A stretch of 64,000 bases of DNA from Desulfitobacterium sp050251735 (GCA_050251735.1 JBFWMF010000012.1:43159-107158); one strand, 5' to 3'. Counted from the stretch's first letter, positions 33,441 through 43,144 are shown. Notes: a model not told the origin generated them from the letters alone. Numbers and translations are program-made.

Positions 33441-35420
33441 ATGTCCGATGTGGCTCAACGAATCCGTGCTTTAATCGAGCAGATTGAGGAAGCCAATTAT
33501 CAGTACTATGGCCTAGATCAACCTACCCTAAGCGATGCGGAATATGACGCCCTTATGCAGGAGCTCCTCCGTTTAGAAAAAGACCATCCGGAGTTACTGG
33601 CAGCTGATTCTCCATCCCAGCGGGTCGGGGGGGTAATCAGTAAGGAATTCCCGAAGGTTCGCCATGCTGAAGCACTCCTAAGCTTGGATAACGCCTTTAA
33701 TGCGGGGGACCTTAGGGAGTTTGATCGCAGAGTTCGTTCAGTATTTGCCAAGGTTGAATATGTGGTGGAACTTAAAATTGATGGCTTAACCGTGGCATTA
33801 ACCTATGAAGGCGGCGTGCTTGGGCGCGGGGCAACCCGTGGGGACGGGGAAGTGGGAGAAGAGATTACCACCAATGTCAAAACCATCTCGGCCATTCCTT
33901 TGCGACTCCGCCAATTTGCTCCACGTTTAGATGTACGGGGGGAAGGCTATATGCCAAAAGCCTCCTTCTTACGGCTCAACCAAGAGCGTGAAGAAGCCGG
34001 TCAAACCCTTTTTGCCAATCCACGCAATGCCGCAGCCGGTTCTTTGCGTCAGCTGGACTCCAAGATTACGGCTCAGCGCAAATTGGGGTATTTTGCGTAT
34101 CAAGTATTACTCCCCCAAGAGATGGGATTGGCATCACAGACTGCGGTTCTGGACTATCTCAAGAACCAGGGCTTCTCTGTCAATCCGGAATATAAGGTCT
34201 TTACGGAGATTGAGGAAGTAATCCGTTATTGTGAAGAAATGGCAGAAACCCGCCATGGCTTCCCTTACGATATCGACGGACTAGTTATCAAGGTGAACGA
34301 TATCGCTCAGCAGCGGGAACTGGGCTTTACAGCGAAAAGCCCCCGTTGGGCGATTGCCTTTAAGTTTCCTGCCGAGCAGGTGGAAACCATCATTGAGGAT
34401 ATTGTCATACGGGTAGGGCGGACAGGGGTGCTCACCCCTACAGCCAATTTAACTCCTATTTTTGTGGCAGGGTCCACCGTCAGTCGGGCGACCTTGCACA
34501 ATATGGACAATATTCAAGCCAAAGATATTCGGATTGGGGACCATGTCTTGATTCAAAAGGCAGGGGATGTAATTCCTGAGGTGGTCAAATCCCTACCGGA
34601 AAAGCGAACCGGGGAGGAGCGAGTCTTCGCAATGCCTGAGCTCTGTCCCGAGTGCCAGAGTCCGGTCACCCGCGAAGAGGGAGAAGCAGCACACCGCTGC
34701 ACCAGTATCACCTGTCCGGCTCAGCAGCGCGAGGCTATCATTCATTTTGTCTCTCGGGATGCCATGAATATTGATGGATTAGGTCCGGCAGTGATTTATC
34801 AGCTTCTCGAGGCCGGACTTATCAAAGATGCAGCGGATCTTTATACCTTAGAGTTTGATGCTCTGGTGCCTCTGGAGCGGATGGGGAAAAAGTCCGCCGA
34901 AAATCTTTTAACTGCTATTGCCGAGAGTAAGAAGCGAGGCCTAGCACCTTTGATTTTCGGCCTGGGAATTCGCCATGTGGGAGAGAAGGCAGGTAAGATT
35001 CTGGCGCAAAAGTACGGAACCATGGATGAATTAGCAAAAGCCAACGTTGAAGAGCTACAGGGAATTCCGGACGTTGGCCCGGCTATGGCCCAAAGTATTG
35101 CGCGCTTCTTCCAACAAGAGAGCACTCATGATTTCTTGGCCAAGCTTCGACAAGCTGGCGTAGATATGACTGCTCAGCGCTCCGCGAAACCACAGGTTTT
35201 CGCTGGTAAGAGCATTGTGGTCACGGGCTCCTTGGAGCACTGGGATCGTCAATATGCTGAACAGCTTATCGAAGAGCATGGCGGCAAGGCTGCCAGCAGT
35301 GTCAGCAAGAAAACAGCCTTTGTGGTGGCTGGTGATAAGGCTGGCTCAAAGCTGACTAAAGCCAAAGAACTGGGAATCCCCGTCTTGACGGAAGATGAAT
35401 TTGCTAAGCTGTTGCCCTAA
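33441..35420 (+). CDS. ligA: LigA, NAD-dependent DNA ligase
   Basis: This 659-residue essential ligase seals nicks using NAD. The NAD-binding Ia domain has NYQYYGLDQPTLSDAEYD at the N-terminus, the adenylation Lys is in VELKIDGLTVAL, and the adenylation domain has GEVGEEITTNVKTI and FANPRNAAAGSLRQLD. The OB fold, a four-Cys zinc finger (CPECQSP then HRCTSITCP), the helix-hairpin-helix array and a C-terminal BRCT domain (FAGKSIVVTGSLEHW) follow in the usual order. ATG 33441 follows AGGAGGGAGG. gatC starts 50 bases downstream and may be cotranscribed. Confidence 0.97.
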   Translation: MSDVAQRIRALIEQIEEANYQYYGLDQPTLSDAEYDALMQELLRLEKDHPELLAADSPSQRVGGVISKEFPKVRHAEALLSLDNAFNAGDLREFDRRVRSVFAKVEYVVELKIDGLTVALTYEGGVLGRGATRGDGEVGEEITTNVKTISAIPLRLRQFAPRLDVRGEGYMPKASFLRLNQEREEAGQTLFANPRNAAAGSLRQLDSKITAQRKLGYFAYQVLLPQEMGLASQTAVLDYLKNQGFSVNPEYKVFTEIEEVIRYCEEMAETRHGFPYDIDGLVIKVNDIAQQRELGFTAKSPRWAIAFKFPAEQVETIIEDIVIRVGRTGVLTPTANLTPIFVAGSTVSRATLHNMDNIQAKDIRIGDHVLIQKAGDVIPEVVKSLPEKRTGEERVFAMPELCPECQSPVTREEGEAAHRCTSITCPAQQREAIIHFVSRDAMNIDGLGPAVIYQLLEAGLIKDAADLYTLEFDALVPLERMGKKSAENLLTAIAESKKRGLAPLIFGLGIRHVGEKAGKILAQKYGTMDELAKANVEELQGIPDVGPAMAQSIARFFQQESTHDFLAKLRQAGVDMTAQRSAKPQVFAGKSIVVTGSLEHWDRQYAEQLIEEHGGKAASSVSKKTAFVVAGDKAGSKLTKAKELGIPVLTEDEFAKLLP

Positions 35421-35469
35421 GGACTTGGCTTTATTTGCAAGTGTAAAAATTTATGGGATGGTGAAATAA

Positions 35470-35754
35470 GTGAAAATATCTCGGGAAGAAATTGAACATG
35501 TAGCAATGCTTGCTCGTTTGGAATTGACGGAAGAAGAGCTGATAACCAATACCGAACAGTTGAACTCCATCCTAGACTATGCAGCCATGCTGGAGAAGCT
35601 CAATACTGATGACATTAAACCCACGGCTCATGCGGTTCCTTTACATAATGTGCTGCGTGAAGATCAAGTGCAGCCCTCTATGAATCGTGAGAAAGTACTC
35701 GGCAATGCGCCACAAGCTGAGGGCGGATTCTTTAAAGTACCGCGGATCGTTTAA
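35470..35754 (+). CDS. gatC: GatC, Asp/Glu-tRNA amidotransferase subunit C
   Basis: This 94-residue subunit stabilises the GatCAB complex, which converts Glu-tRNA(Gln) and Asp-tRNA(Asn) to the amidated forms. The start ISREEIEHVAMLARLELTEEE and the C-terminal REDQVQPSMNREKVL and APQAEGGFFKVPRIV are typical. The start is GTG 35470 with GGGATGGTGA upstream. gatA begins 23 bases downstream. Confidence 0.95.
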   Translation: MKISREEIEHVAMLARLELTEEELITNTEQLNSILDYAAMLEKLNTDDIKPTAHAVPLHNVLREDQVQPSMNREKVLGNAPQAEGGFFKVPRIV

Positions 35755-35777
35755 TTGGGGAAGGGGAAATAAACTTA

Positions 35778-37253
35778 ATGGAGATAGCGACGCGAACTAT
35801 TGGGGAGCTGCATGAGCTTTTAGAAAGCAAGGCCGTCAGTGCCTCAGAGCTTGCCCAAGGGTTTTTAACTAGAATCGAAGCAGTAGATCCGGAGATTAAA
35901 GCCTTTATCACGGTGACCAAGGAAACAGCTCTCGAACAGGCCAAGGCTGTGGATGAGAAACAGGCACGGGGAGAAAAACTCGGAGCCCTTGAGGGAATTC
36001 CCATGGCTCTCAAAGACAATCTCTGTACTGAGGGCATTCGGACCACTTGCTCCTCAAAAATCCTAGACAATTTCATCCCACCCTATAATGCCACAGTGAC
36101 CGATAAGCTCAAGGAAGCTGGTGCTGTTCTTTTAGGGAAACTCAATATGGACGAATTTGCCATGGGCTCTTCCACGGAAAACTCAGGATTTTTCCCTACC
36201 CGCAATCCCTGGGATCTCGAGCGGGTACCGGGAGGATCTTCAGGGGGCTCGGTGGCTGCCGTGGCTTCCGATCAAGCGGTGTTTACACTCGGCTCGGACA
36301 CAGGGGGCTCGATTCGGCAGCCGGCAGCTTTTTGTGGCGTCGTCGGCTTAAAGCCCACCTATGGACTGGTCTCACGCTATGGACTCGTCGCCTATGCTTC
36401 ATCCCTCGATCAAATCGGTCCAGTGACCAAAACGGTCGCGGATAATGCTTGGGTTCTCAATGCCATTGCCGGTCATGATGCCAAGGATTCCACTTCTGTG
36501 TCCTTGGCTACGCCGGATTATACTCGATTTTTAAGTGAAGATATTCGAGGCTTACGTATTGGCGTTCCCCAGGAATACTTTGGTCAAGGTATGGATCCTC
36601 AGGTGGAAGCTGTGCTTCGGGAGGCCATCCGTACCTATGAAGGATTGGGAGCAATCGTTGAGCAATGCTCCTTACCCCATACGGAATATGCCATGCCTGC
36701 CTATTATTTGATTGCTACAGCAGAAGCCAGCTCTAACTTGGCTCGCTATGATGGAGTTCGTTACGGACATCGCACCGAGTCCCCGGAGGATATCCTCAGC
36801 ATGTTTTGCAAAACAAGGGCCGAAGGTTTCGGCTCAGAGGTAAAGCGCCGGATCATGTTGGGAACCTATGCTTTAAGTGCCGGTTATTATGATGCCTATT
36901 ACTTAAAAGCCCAGAAGGTACGGACCTTAATTGTGCGGGATTTTGACCAAGCTTTTGAAAAATATGACGTGCTGCTCTCCCCGACTACCCCCACGACCGC
37001 CTTTCGGATTGGAGAAAAATCTGCTGATCCTCTGACTATGTATCTGTCCGATGTCTGCACTGTTCCGATTAATTTGGCGGGAATTCCTGCCTTGTCTATG
37101 CCGGCGGGTTTTGTGGATGGACTTCCGGTGGGAATGCAGCTGATGGGCAAACATTTTGCGGAGGGGACCCTCTATAAGGCAGCCTATGCTTTTGAAAAGA
37201 ATACCCCCTTCCATAAAGTAAAACCAAGCTTGAGTCAAGGAGGGGCAAGGTAA
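35778..37253 (+). CDS. gatA: GatA, glutamyl-tRNA(Gln) amidotransferase subunit A
   Basis: This 491-residue amidase subunit hydrolyses glutamine and channels ammonia. The Ser-cisSer-Lys triad is visible: Lys in IPMALKDNLCTEGI, the cis-Ser in PGGSSGGSVAAVAS and the nucleophile Ser in SDTGGSIRQPAAFCG. The C-terminal segment ALSMPAGFVDGLPVGMQLMG is conserved. Its last base is shared with the start of gatB (TAATG), giving strong translational coupling. Confidence 0.97.
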   Translation: MEIATRTIGELHELLESKAVSASELAQGFLTRIEAVDPEIKAFITVTKETALEQAKAVDEKQARGEKLGALEGIPMALKDNLCTEGIRTTCSSKILDNFIPPYNATVTDKLKEAGAVLLGKLNMDEFAMGSSTENSGFFPTRNPWDLERVPGGSSGGSVAAVASDQAVFTLGSDTGGSIRQPAAFCGVVGLKPTYGLVSRYGLVAYASSLDQIGPVTKTVADNAWVLNAIAGHDAKDSTSVSLATPDYTRFLSEDIRGLRIGVPQEYFGQGMDPQVEAVLREAIRTYEGLGAIVEQCSLPHTEYAMPAYYLIATAEASSNLARYDGVRYGHRTESPEDILSMFCKTRAEGFGSEVKRRIMLGTYALSAGYYDAYYLKAQKVRTLIVRDFDQAFEKYDVLLSPTTPTTAFRIGEKSADPLTMYLSDVCTVPINLAGIPALSMPAGFVDGLPVGMQLMGKHFAEGTLYKAAYAFEKNTPFHKVKPSLSQGGAR

Positions 37254-38707
37254 TGAAGGTCTATGATCGTTATGAAATGGTCTGCGGAGTGGAGGTTCAT
37301 GTGGAGCTCGCCACCAAGACCAAGATTTTCTGCAATTGCTCCACGGAGTTTGGTGGGGAGCAAAATACCCATGTTTGTCCTGTTTGCCTAGGTTTACCTG
37401 GGGTATTACCGGTCCTCAACAAGGAGGTCGTCAATCTGGCGATTAAGGCGGGGTTAGCCTTAAACTGCGAAATCGCTGACTTTTCCAAGTTCGACCGTAA
37501 GAACTACTTTTATCCTGATGCCCCCAAGAACTTCCAGACCTCCCAATACGACCTGCCTATCTGTAAGAAGGGCTGGCTGGAATATGAAGTAGAGGGAGAG
37601 AAGAAGCGGGTCGGAATTACTCGGGCTCATATGGAGGATGATGCTGGTAAGCTGGTGCACAGCGGCGCCACCATTTCCACTTCTCAGGAATCCTTTGTGG
37701 ATTATAACCGGACCGGTGTACCACTCTTGGAGATTGTTTCCGAACCGGATATGCGTTCGATTCCTGAAGTAGTGGGTTTTTTAGAAGAGCTAGTCAAAAC
37801 CATTCAATATACGGAAGTCTCGGATTGCCGAATGGAACAGGGCTCGGTACGTTTCGATATCAATGTCTCCCTGCGTCCCCACGGTCAGAAGGAATTTGGT
37901 ACCCGAACAGAATCGAAAAACCTCAACTCCTTTAGCTCGGTACGGCGTTGCTTAGAATATGAGATTGACCGACAAGCGCAACTTTTGGATAAGGGGCAAG
38001 CTATCGAGCAGGAAACTCGCACCTGGGACGAAGGTCAAGGAGTTACCCTTTCCTTGCGTTCTAAAGAAGAGGCCCATGATTATCGCTACTTCCCTGAACC
38101 TGATTTGGTGCCCCTGGTCATCAGTCGCGAGTGGGTGGAAGAAATTCGTCAAACCCTACCCGAAATGCCCGCACGGCGTCGGGAACGCTATATATCCTTA
38201 GGACTCACGGAGTATGATGCCGCCGTCCTCACCGCCTCCAAACAGCTGTCTGATTATTTTGATGAGGCTCTGCAGAATTATGGGGAGGCCAAAACCTTGG
38301 CCAACTGGGTCATGGGTGAATTTTCCCGGCTTCTGAATGCGAAGCAAACCAGTGTGGAGGAATCCCCGGTGAAGCCCAAGCAATTGGCGGAGCTCTTGAC
38401 CATCATCGATAAGGGAACCATCAGCGGTAAGATCGGCAAAACCGTCATTGAAGAAATGTTTGCCACCGGTCAAGCCCCGGAAACCATTGTTAAGGAAAAG
38501 GGTCTGGCTCAAATCAGTGATACCAGTGCCTTGCTCAAGATTGTCGATGAAGTGATTGCAGCTAACCCTCAATCCGTAGAAGACTTTAAGGCTGGTAAAG
38601 AGAAGGCCATGGGCTTCCTTGTGGGTCAGCTAATGAAGGCTACTAAGGGTCAGGCCAATCCCGGAGTCGTCAATAGCTTGCTGAAGGAGCAGCTTTCGAA
38701 GCAATAG
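37253..38707 (+). CDS. gatB: GatB, glutamyl-tRNA(Gln) amidotransferase subunit B
   Basis: This 484-residue subunit activates Glu-tRNA(Gln) with ATP. Signatures are CGVEVHVELATKTKIFC, the zinc site CPVCLGLPGVLPVLN, KNYFYPDAPKNFQTSQYD, and MEDDAGKLVH. The C-terminal YqeY-like tRNA-binding tail ends with MKATKGQANPGVVNSLL. It is the last gene of gatCAB. No terminator hairpin is evident in the 110 bases to the next gene. Confidence 0.97.
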   Translation: MKVYDRYEMVCGVEVHVELATKTKIFCNCSTEFGGEQNTHVCPVCLGLPGVLPVLNKEVVNLAIKAGLALNCEIADFSKFDRKNYFYPDAPKNFQTSQYDLPICKKGWLEYEVEGEKKRVGITRAHMEDDAGKLVHSGATISTSQESFVDYNRTGVPLLEIVSEPDMRSIPEVVGFLEELVKTIQYTEVSDCRMEQGSVRFDINVSLRPHGQKEFGTRTESKNLNSFSSVRRCLEYEIDRQAQLLDKGQAIEQETRTWDEGQGVTLSLRSKEEAHDYRYFPEPDLVPLVISREWVEEIRQTLPEMPARRRERYISLGLTEYDAAVLTASKQLSDYFDEALQNYGEAKTLANWVMGEFSRLLNAKQTSVEESPVKPKQLAELLTIIDKGTISGKIGKTVIEEMFATGQAPETIVKEKGLAQISDTSALLKIVDEVIAANPQSVEDFKAGKEKAMGFLVGQLMKATKGQANPGVVNSLLKEQLSKQ

Positions 38708-38817
38708 CTCTCGAAGTATACAGTATTTATAATCTGGATTAGTTTAAAAATTTCTAATTTATGTTAGTATTAAGTTCGATAAATATTTTGCTTAAAGGCT
38801 AAGGAGCTGAAGTAGTC

Positions 38818-39960
38818 GTGGTAGAAAGAAAACTAACCATTGTGGACACGACATTGCGGGATGGGGAACAAACCGCAGGCGTAGTTTTTTCTAATCAGGA
38901 GAAAATAATGATTGCCCGTATGCTGAATGATCTCGGGGTGGACCAAATTGAAGCCGGGGTTCCGGTGATGGGCGGCGATGAGCAAAAGGCTATCAAGGAT
39001 ATTGTTAAGATGGGCTTGAAAGCCAGCATTATGGGATGGAACCGAGCGGTTGTTGCCGATATTCAGAAATCCATCGAATGTGGTTGCGATGCGGTGGCCA
39101 TTTCTATTTCCACTTCAGATATCCATATCGAACATAAACTCATGACCACTCGCGAGGATGTCCTTGAGAGAATGGTTAAGGCCACTGAATTTGCGAAGAG
39201 TAATGGACTCTACATATCGGTGAATGCTGAAGATGCTTCCCGGTCAGATATGGATTTCCTTTTAGAATTTGCCCGCCAGGCTAAGAGTGCCGGTGCAGAT
39301 CGGCTTCGTTATTGTGATACGGTGGGAATACTTGAACCTTTTATAACCTTTGATCGGATTGCCCAAATCAAGAAAAGTGTGGATATCGATATTGAGATGC
39401 ACACTCATAACGACTTTGGTATGGCTACCGCCAATGCCTTGGCCGGAGTAAAAGCCGGGGCTTCTCATATTGGTGTGACGGTTAACGGCTTAGGGGAACG
39501 AGCTGGTAATGCCGCTCTGGAGGAAGTCGTCATGGCTCTCAAGCATTTAGTGGGAATCGATCTGAAATTTGCTACTGAGCGCTTCGTGGAGGTTTCTGAA
39601 TTTGTGGCTAGAGCTTCTGGCCGGTCCGTTCCTGTGTGGAAAGCCATTGTGGGCACGAACATGTTTGCTCATGAGTCAGGAATTCATGCTGATGGCGCCT
39701 TGAAAAATCCTCTTACCTATGAAGTGTTCAAGCCGGAGGAAGTCGGTTTGGAGCGGCAGATTGTGATTGGGAAACACTCAGGCACCGCAGCGATTAAAGC
39801 AAAATTCCGCAATGAGTATGGTAAAGAAATCTCCGACAAAGAGGCCGATGAACTGTTGGCCCGAGTGCGGGAATTTGCCGTAGATATGAAACGGTCACTT
39901 TTTGATAAAGAGCTTATGTATCTCTATGAAGACTTACATCGAGATAAAGCTGAATCATAA
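38818..39960 (+). CDS. NifV-type homocitrate synthase (or related citrate/homocitrate synthase)
   Basis: This 380-residue enzyme of the DRE-TIM metallolyase family condenses acetyl-CoA with a 2-oxoacid. The family start is IVDTTLRDGEQTAGVVF, the metal site HTHNDFGMATANALAG, and GTNMFAHESGIHADGALKN is the C-terminal HxH region typical of NifV and isopropylmalate synthases. Length suits NifV. The next gene is isocitrate dehydrogenase, which raises the possibility of a citrate-forming role such as an Re-citrate synthase, known from Clostridium kluyveri and relatives, although those are longer. No nif genes are in the window. The start is GTG 38818 after AAGGAG. Confidence 0.75.
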   Translation: MVERKLTIVDTTLRDGEQTAGVVFSNQEKIMIARMLNDLGVDQIEAGVPVMGGDEQKAIKDIVKMGLKASIMGWNRAVVADIQKSIECGCDAVAISISTSDIHIEHKLMTTREDVLERMVKATEFAKSNGLYISVNAEDASRSDMDFLLEFARQAKSAGADRLRYCDTVGILEPFITFDRIAQIKKSVDIDIEMHTHNDFGMATANALAGVKAGASHIGVTVNGLGERAGNAALEEVVMALKHLVGIDLKFATERFVEVSEFVARASGRSVPVWKAIVGTNMFAHESGIHADGALKNPLTYEVFKPEEVGLERQIVIGKHSGTAAIKAKFRNEYGKEISDKEADELLARVREFAVDMKRSLFDKELMYLYEDLHRDKAES

Positions 39961-40086
39961 AATCAGTATCATAAATCACTGTCATAAATAACGTGCTAAG
40001 CACTGACTAAGTAGCGTAAAACTACTTTCTGAAATCTTAATAGTGAAGCTTAACGTGAAACAGCAAATTACTCAAAGGAGGCTGAC

Positions 40087-41301
40087 ATGGAAAAAATTAA
40101 AATGAACGTACCCCTGGTGGAAATGGACGGAGACGAGATGACCCGAATCATCTGGGAGTACATCAAGGAGATTCTCCTGCAACCTTATATCGAGTTAAAA
40201 ACGGAATATTACGATCTTGGTCTGCAAAAACGCGATGAGACCGATGACCAAATAACCGTTGATGCGGCGCTGGCTACGAAGAGATACGGGGTAGCCGTCA
40301 AATGTGCGACCATTACGCCGAATGCCCAGCGGGTTGAGGAATATAACCTGAAGGAAATGTGGAAGAGCCCTAATGGCACCATCAGAGCGATTCTCGATGG
40401 CACTGTATTCCGTGCCCCCGTCCTTGTGGAAGGGATAAAGCCTCTGGTTACCACTTGGAAAAAGCCCATCACCATTGCCCGTCACGCCTATGGAGATATC
40501 TATAGAAATGTCGAGTATCGCGTTGACTCTCCCGGCAAGGCAGAACTTGTTTATACCGATAAAATAGGCAAAGAATCTCGCCAGACGATATTTGACTTTC
40601 CCGGTAAGGGTGTCTTAATGGGGATGCATAACCTGGATAGCTCGATCGAGAGCTTTGCCCGAGCTTGCTTTAACTATGCCCTTGATGTTAAGCAGGATTT
40701 GTGGTTTTCCACCAAGGATACCATTTCCAAACAATACGACCATACCTTCAAAGACATTTTTCAAGACATCTATGATCAAGAGTATAAGGAAAAATTTGAA
40801 GCGGCCAAGCTTGAATACTTTTATACATTAATCGACGATGCTGTGGCTCGCGTGATTCGTTCTGAAGGCGGTTATATCTGGGCTTGTAAAAACTATGATG
40901 GAGATGTCATGTCGGACATGGTCGCAACTGCCTTTGGCAGCTTAGCGATGATGACTTCAGTGCTGGTGTCACCCGAAGGTTATTACGAATATGAGGCTGC
41001 CCACGGCACGGTGACTCGTCACTATTACAAGCATCTACAGGGGGAAGAGACCTCAACGAACCCCATCGCCACCATATTTGCATGGACCGGTGCTTTACGC
41101 AAACGCGGTGAGTTGGATGGTCTAGAGGATTTAGTGGTTTTTGCTGATCAACTGGATAAAGCTTCTTTACAAACTATTGAACAAGGGATTATGACCAAGG
41201 ACCTGGCCCTGATCTCTGAACTACCACATAAGCAATCGGTAACAACGGAAGCATTTCTTCACGCAATTAAGAAGACCCTAGATGGTATTCGTTCAGTCTA
41301 A
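40087..41301 (+). CDS. icd: NADP-dependent isocitrate dehydrogenase, eukaryote-type
   Basis: This 404-residue enzyme oxidatively decarboxylates isocitrate to 2-oxoglutarate. It is of the subfamily II type found in eukaryotes and some bacteria. Motifs are VEMDGDEMTRIIWEYIK, KCATITPNAQRVEE, SPNGTIRAILDGTVFRAP, the catalytic Tyr/Lys region, DMVATAFGSLAMMTSVLV, and AAHGTVTRHYYKHLQGEETSTNP, whose AHGT..R and following residues mark NADP use. ATG 40087 follows AAAGGAGG. With the neighbouring citrate/homocitrate-synthase-like gene it may supply 2-oxoglutarate for glutamate synthesis. Confidence 0.95.
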   Translation: MEKIKMNVPLVEMDGDEMTRIIWEYIKEILLQPYIELKTEYYDLGLQKRDETDDQITVDAALATKRYGVAVKCATITPNAQRVEEYNLKEMWKSPNGTIRAILDGTVFRAPVLVEGIKPLVTTWKKPITIARHAYGDIYRNVEYRVDSPGKAELVYTDKIGKESRQTIFDFPGKGVLMGMHNLDSSIESFARACFNYALDVKQDLWFSTKDTISKQYDHTFKDIFQDIYDQEYKEKFEAAKLEYFYTLIDDAVARVIRSEGGYIWACKNYDGDVMSDMVATAFGSLAMMTSVLVSPEGYYEYEAAHGTVTRHYYKHLQGEETSTNPIATIFAWTGALRKRGELDGLEDLVVFADQLDKASLQTIEQGIMTKDLALISELPHKQSVTTEAFLHAIKKTLDGIRSV

Positions 41302-41396
41302 ACTACCTAGGTAGCAAATTGGGTTTTTGTTTTGAATATTGCAGGGTTGGAACAATGTGGCTTGAGAAATCTGTTGGGATGAAGGGAGTATTTATC

Positions 41397-42083
41397 ATGA
41401 AAAAAATATATACCGGCAAGACAAAAGATGTCTATCGTCAAGAAGACGGAACCTATCTGTTGAAATTTAAAGATGATGTCACCGGCACCGATGGTGTCTT
41501 TGATCCGGGTGCTAATACGGTGGGACTGTCCATTGAAGGAGCAGGCAAAGCCGGACTTCGTTTGACTCAATTCTTTTTTGAAAAGATCAATGAAGCAGGT
41601 ATCCCAACCCACTACTTGGCAGCCAATATTGAGCAGAATACCATGACGGTAAAGCCGGCCAAGCCCTTTGGCCAAGGGGTAGAAGTCATTCTCAGGTATA
41701 AGGCTGTGGGCAGTTTTCACCGGAGATACGGAAAATATTGCAATTCAGGTGATCCTCTTGCTGGTTATGTAGAAGTTACCCTAAAGGATGATGATCGCAA
41801 TGATCCCTTGATAACGGACGAAGCTCTGGAAATGCTGGGGATCATGACCAAAGATGAATATAAGACATTGGGTGAGCTAACCCGGAAAATTGGTGAGATC
41901 GTTAGAAGCGAAATGGCCAAAAAAGATCTTGAGCTCTATGATATCAAATTTGAGTTTGGCAGAGTGGGCGAGGACAATCACGTAGCCCTTATCGATGAAA
42001 TCTCTGGAGGCAACATGCGGGCCTATCGCGGGGAGCAGTATATAGAACCTCTTGATTTGGAAAAAATGATGTTAGAAGCATAA
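41397..42083 (+). CDS. purC: PurC, SAICAR synthetase
   Basis: This 228-residue ligase joins aspartate to CAIR in purine synthesis. Signatures are KKIYTGKTKDVYRQEDG, the nucleotide-binding VILRYKAVGSFHRRYG, LYDIKFEFGRVG and LIDEISGGNMRAYRG. ATG 41397 has AAGGGAG eight bases upstream and matches the family start; the longer frame from 41319 adds 26 residues with no homology-like character. It lies apart from purHD in this window, so either the pur genes are dispersed or this is a second copy. A strong terminator follows. Confidence 0.9.
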   Translation: MKKIYTGKTKDVYRQEDGTYLLKFKDDVTGTDGVFDPGANTVGLSIEGAGKAGLRLTQFFFEKINEAGIPTHYLAANIEQNTMTVKPAKPFGQGVEVILRYKAVGSFHRRYGKYCNSGDPLAGYVEVTLKDDDRNDPLITDEALEMLGIMTKDEYKTLGELTRKIGEIVRSEMAKKDLELYDIKFEFGRVGEDNHVALIDEISGGNMRAYRGEQYIEPLDLEKMMLEA

Positions 42084-42090
42084 GTTTGTC

Positions 42091-42124
42091 AGGCCACGTA
42101 TGGAATACTTACGTGGCCTTTTTG
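42091..42124 (+). terminator. Terminator after purC
   Basis: AGGCCACGTA pairs perfectly with TACGTGGCCT around a 9-base loop and is followed by TTTTTG. Confidence 0.9.
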
Positions 42125-42181
42125 CACAATAGAATAATATGATCCATGTATGTCTTAAGAAAAAAGTTTGATGCACTAATT

Positions 42182-42210
42182 TTGAGGAGATAATAGGGTT
42201 ATGGTACAAT
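42182..42210 (+). promoter_or_regulatory. Promoter of lgt
   Basis: TTGAGG at 42182-42187 and TACAAT at 42205-42210 are separated by 17 bases, about 37 bases upstream of lgt. Confidence 0.5.
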
Positions 42211-42246
42211 GTTGAGAGGATTCTACATAGAAAGGCGATTAGAGAT

Positions 42247-43062
42247 ATGCCAGATCGTTTCTTAGTACAAAGCTTATTTGGAATTGAAGGACTTAATATT
42301 ACTTGGTATGGTGCCATTATTTCTTTTGCCATTATCATTGGGGTATGGTTAGCTAGTCGGGAGGCAGAGCACCAAGGTCTTAATAGTGATATGATTTTCG
42401 ACTTCTTGATTATTGTTCTGCCCTTGGCCATTATCGGGGCGAGAGCTTATTACGTGATTTTTGAGTGGCATCAATACGCTGCTAATCCGCTGAGTGCCTT
42501 TGCGATTTGGGAAGGTGGCTTAGCGATTTACGGTGGTGTCATTGGTGGTTTCATCGGCGCCGTAATTTTTGCTAAGCTCAACAAATTTCCTTTATTGCGC
42601 ATCATCGATATGGTCGTCCCCAGTTTGGTTCTAGGACAAGCGATCGGACGCTGGGGGAACTTTATCAATCAAGAGGCCTTCGGTAATCTGGTCACAAATC
42701 CCAACCTGCAATTCTTCCCGTTTGCCGTGTTGATCGATCGGTTAGGAGAATGGCATCAAGCTACTTTCTTTTACGAGAGTATGTGGAATTTAGGTGTTTT
42801 CCTTCTTCTCATCTATTTCCGCCACAGAACCAAATTCACCGGTCAGCTTCTCGCCACTTATTTCGTTGGTTATGGCTTGGGACGGTTTTGGATTGAGGGC
42901 CTGAGAACGGATAGTCTATTTTTGATTCCTGGCCTGCGTGTATCCCAAGGCTTATCCTTGGTATTGATCATCGTCGGCATCGTCATGCTGGTATCTCATA
43001 AGAAGCTTTTTCGAGAATATCTACCTTACGAAGGCAAGTATTTGAAGGATTTGAGTAAGTAG
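42247..43062 (+). CDS. lgt: Lgt, prolipoprotein diacylglyceryl transferase
   Basis: This 271-residue membrane enzyme transfers a diacylglyceryl group to the lipobox cysteine of preprolipoproteins, the first step in making the ApbE, FMN-binding and MetQ lipoproteins in this window. Signature segments are ITWYGAIISFAIIIGVW, RAYYVIFEW, WEGGLAIYGGVIGGFIGA, and the phosphatidylglycerol-binding GQAIGRWGNFINQEAFG. It has about seven membrane segments. The YFVGYGLGRFWIEGLRTDS segment is the conserved C-terminal part. Confidence 0.96.
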   Translation: MPDRFLVQSLFGIEGLNITWYGAIISFAIIIGVWLASREAEHQGLNSDMIFDFLIIVLPLAIIGARAYYVIFEWHQYAANPLSAFAIWEGGLAIYGGVIGGFIGAVIFAKLNKFPLLRIIDMVVPSLVLGQAIGRWGNFINQEAFGNLVTNPNLQFFPFAVLIDRLGEWHQATFFYESMWNLGVFLLLIYFRHRTKFTGQLLATYFVGYGLGRFWIEGLRTDSLFLIPGLRVSQGLSLVLIIVGIVMLVSHKKLFREYLPYEGKYLKDLSK

Positions 43063-43089
43063 GTAGAGCTAAATCATGTTTTGCGGTAA

Positions 43090-43144
43090 AAAATGCTGAA
43101 ATACGAGAAATTTTGTTGATAAACTGCAGCATTTTAATTATAAT
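43090..43144 (+). promoter_or_regulatory. Promoter and inverted repeat before the carboxynorspermidine genes
   Basis: TTGATA at 43116-43121 and a perfect TATAAT at 43139-43144 are 17 bases apart. AAAATGCTG (43090-43098) and CAGCATTTT (43127-43135) form an inverted repeat around the -35, a possible operator or the lgt terminator. Confidence 0.6.

Noticed and set aside
38818..39960. 2-Isopropylmalate synthase for leucine synthesis
   Set aside because: The protein lacks the long C-terminal regulatory domain and no leu genes are adjacent.
41303..41314. Perfect palindrome CTACCTAGGTAG after icd
   Set aside because: Only 12 bases, no loop and no T-run; a similar stretch near 20680 is not adjacent to a comparable gene, so no function is supported.
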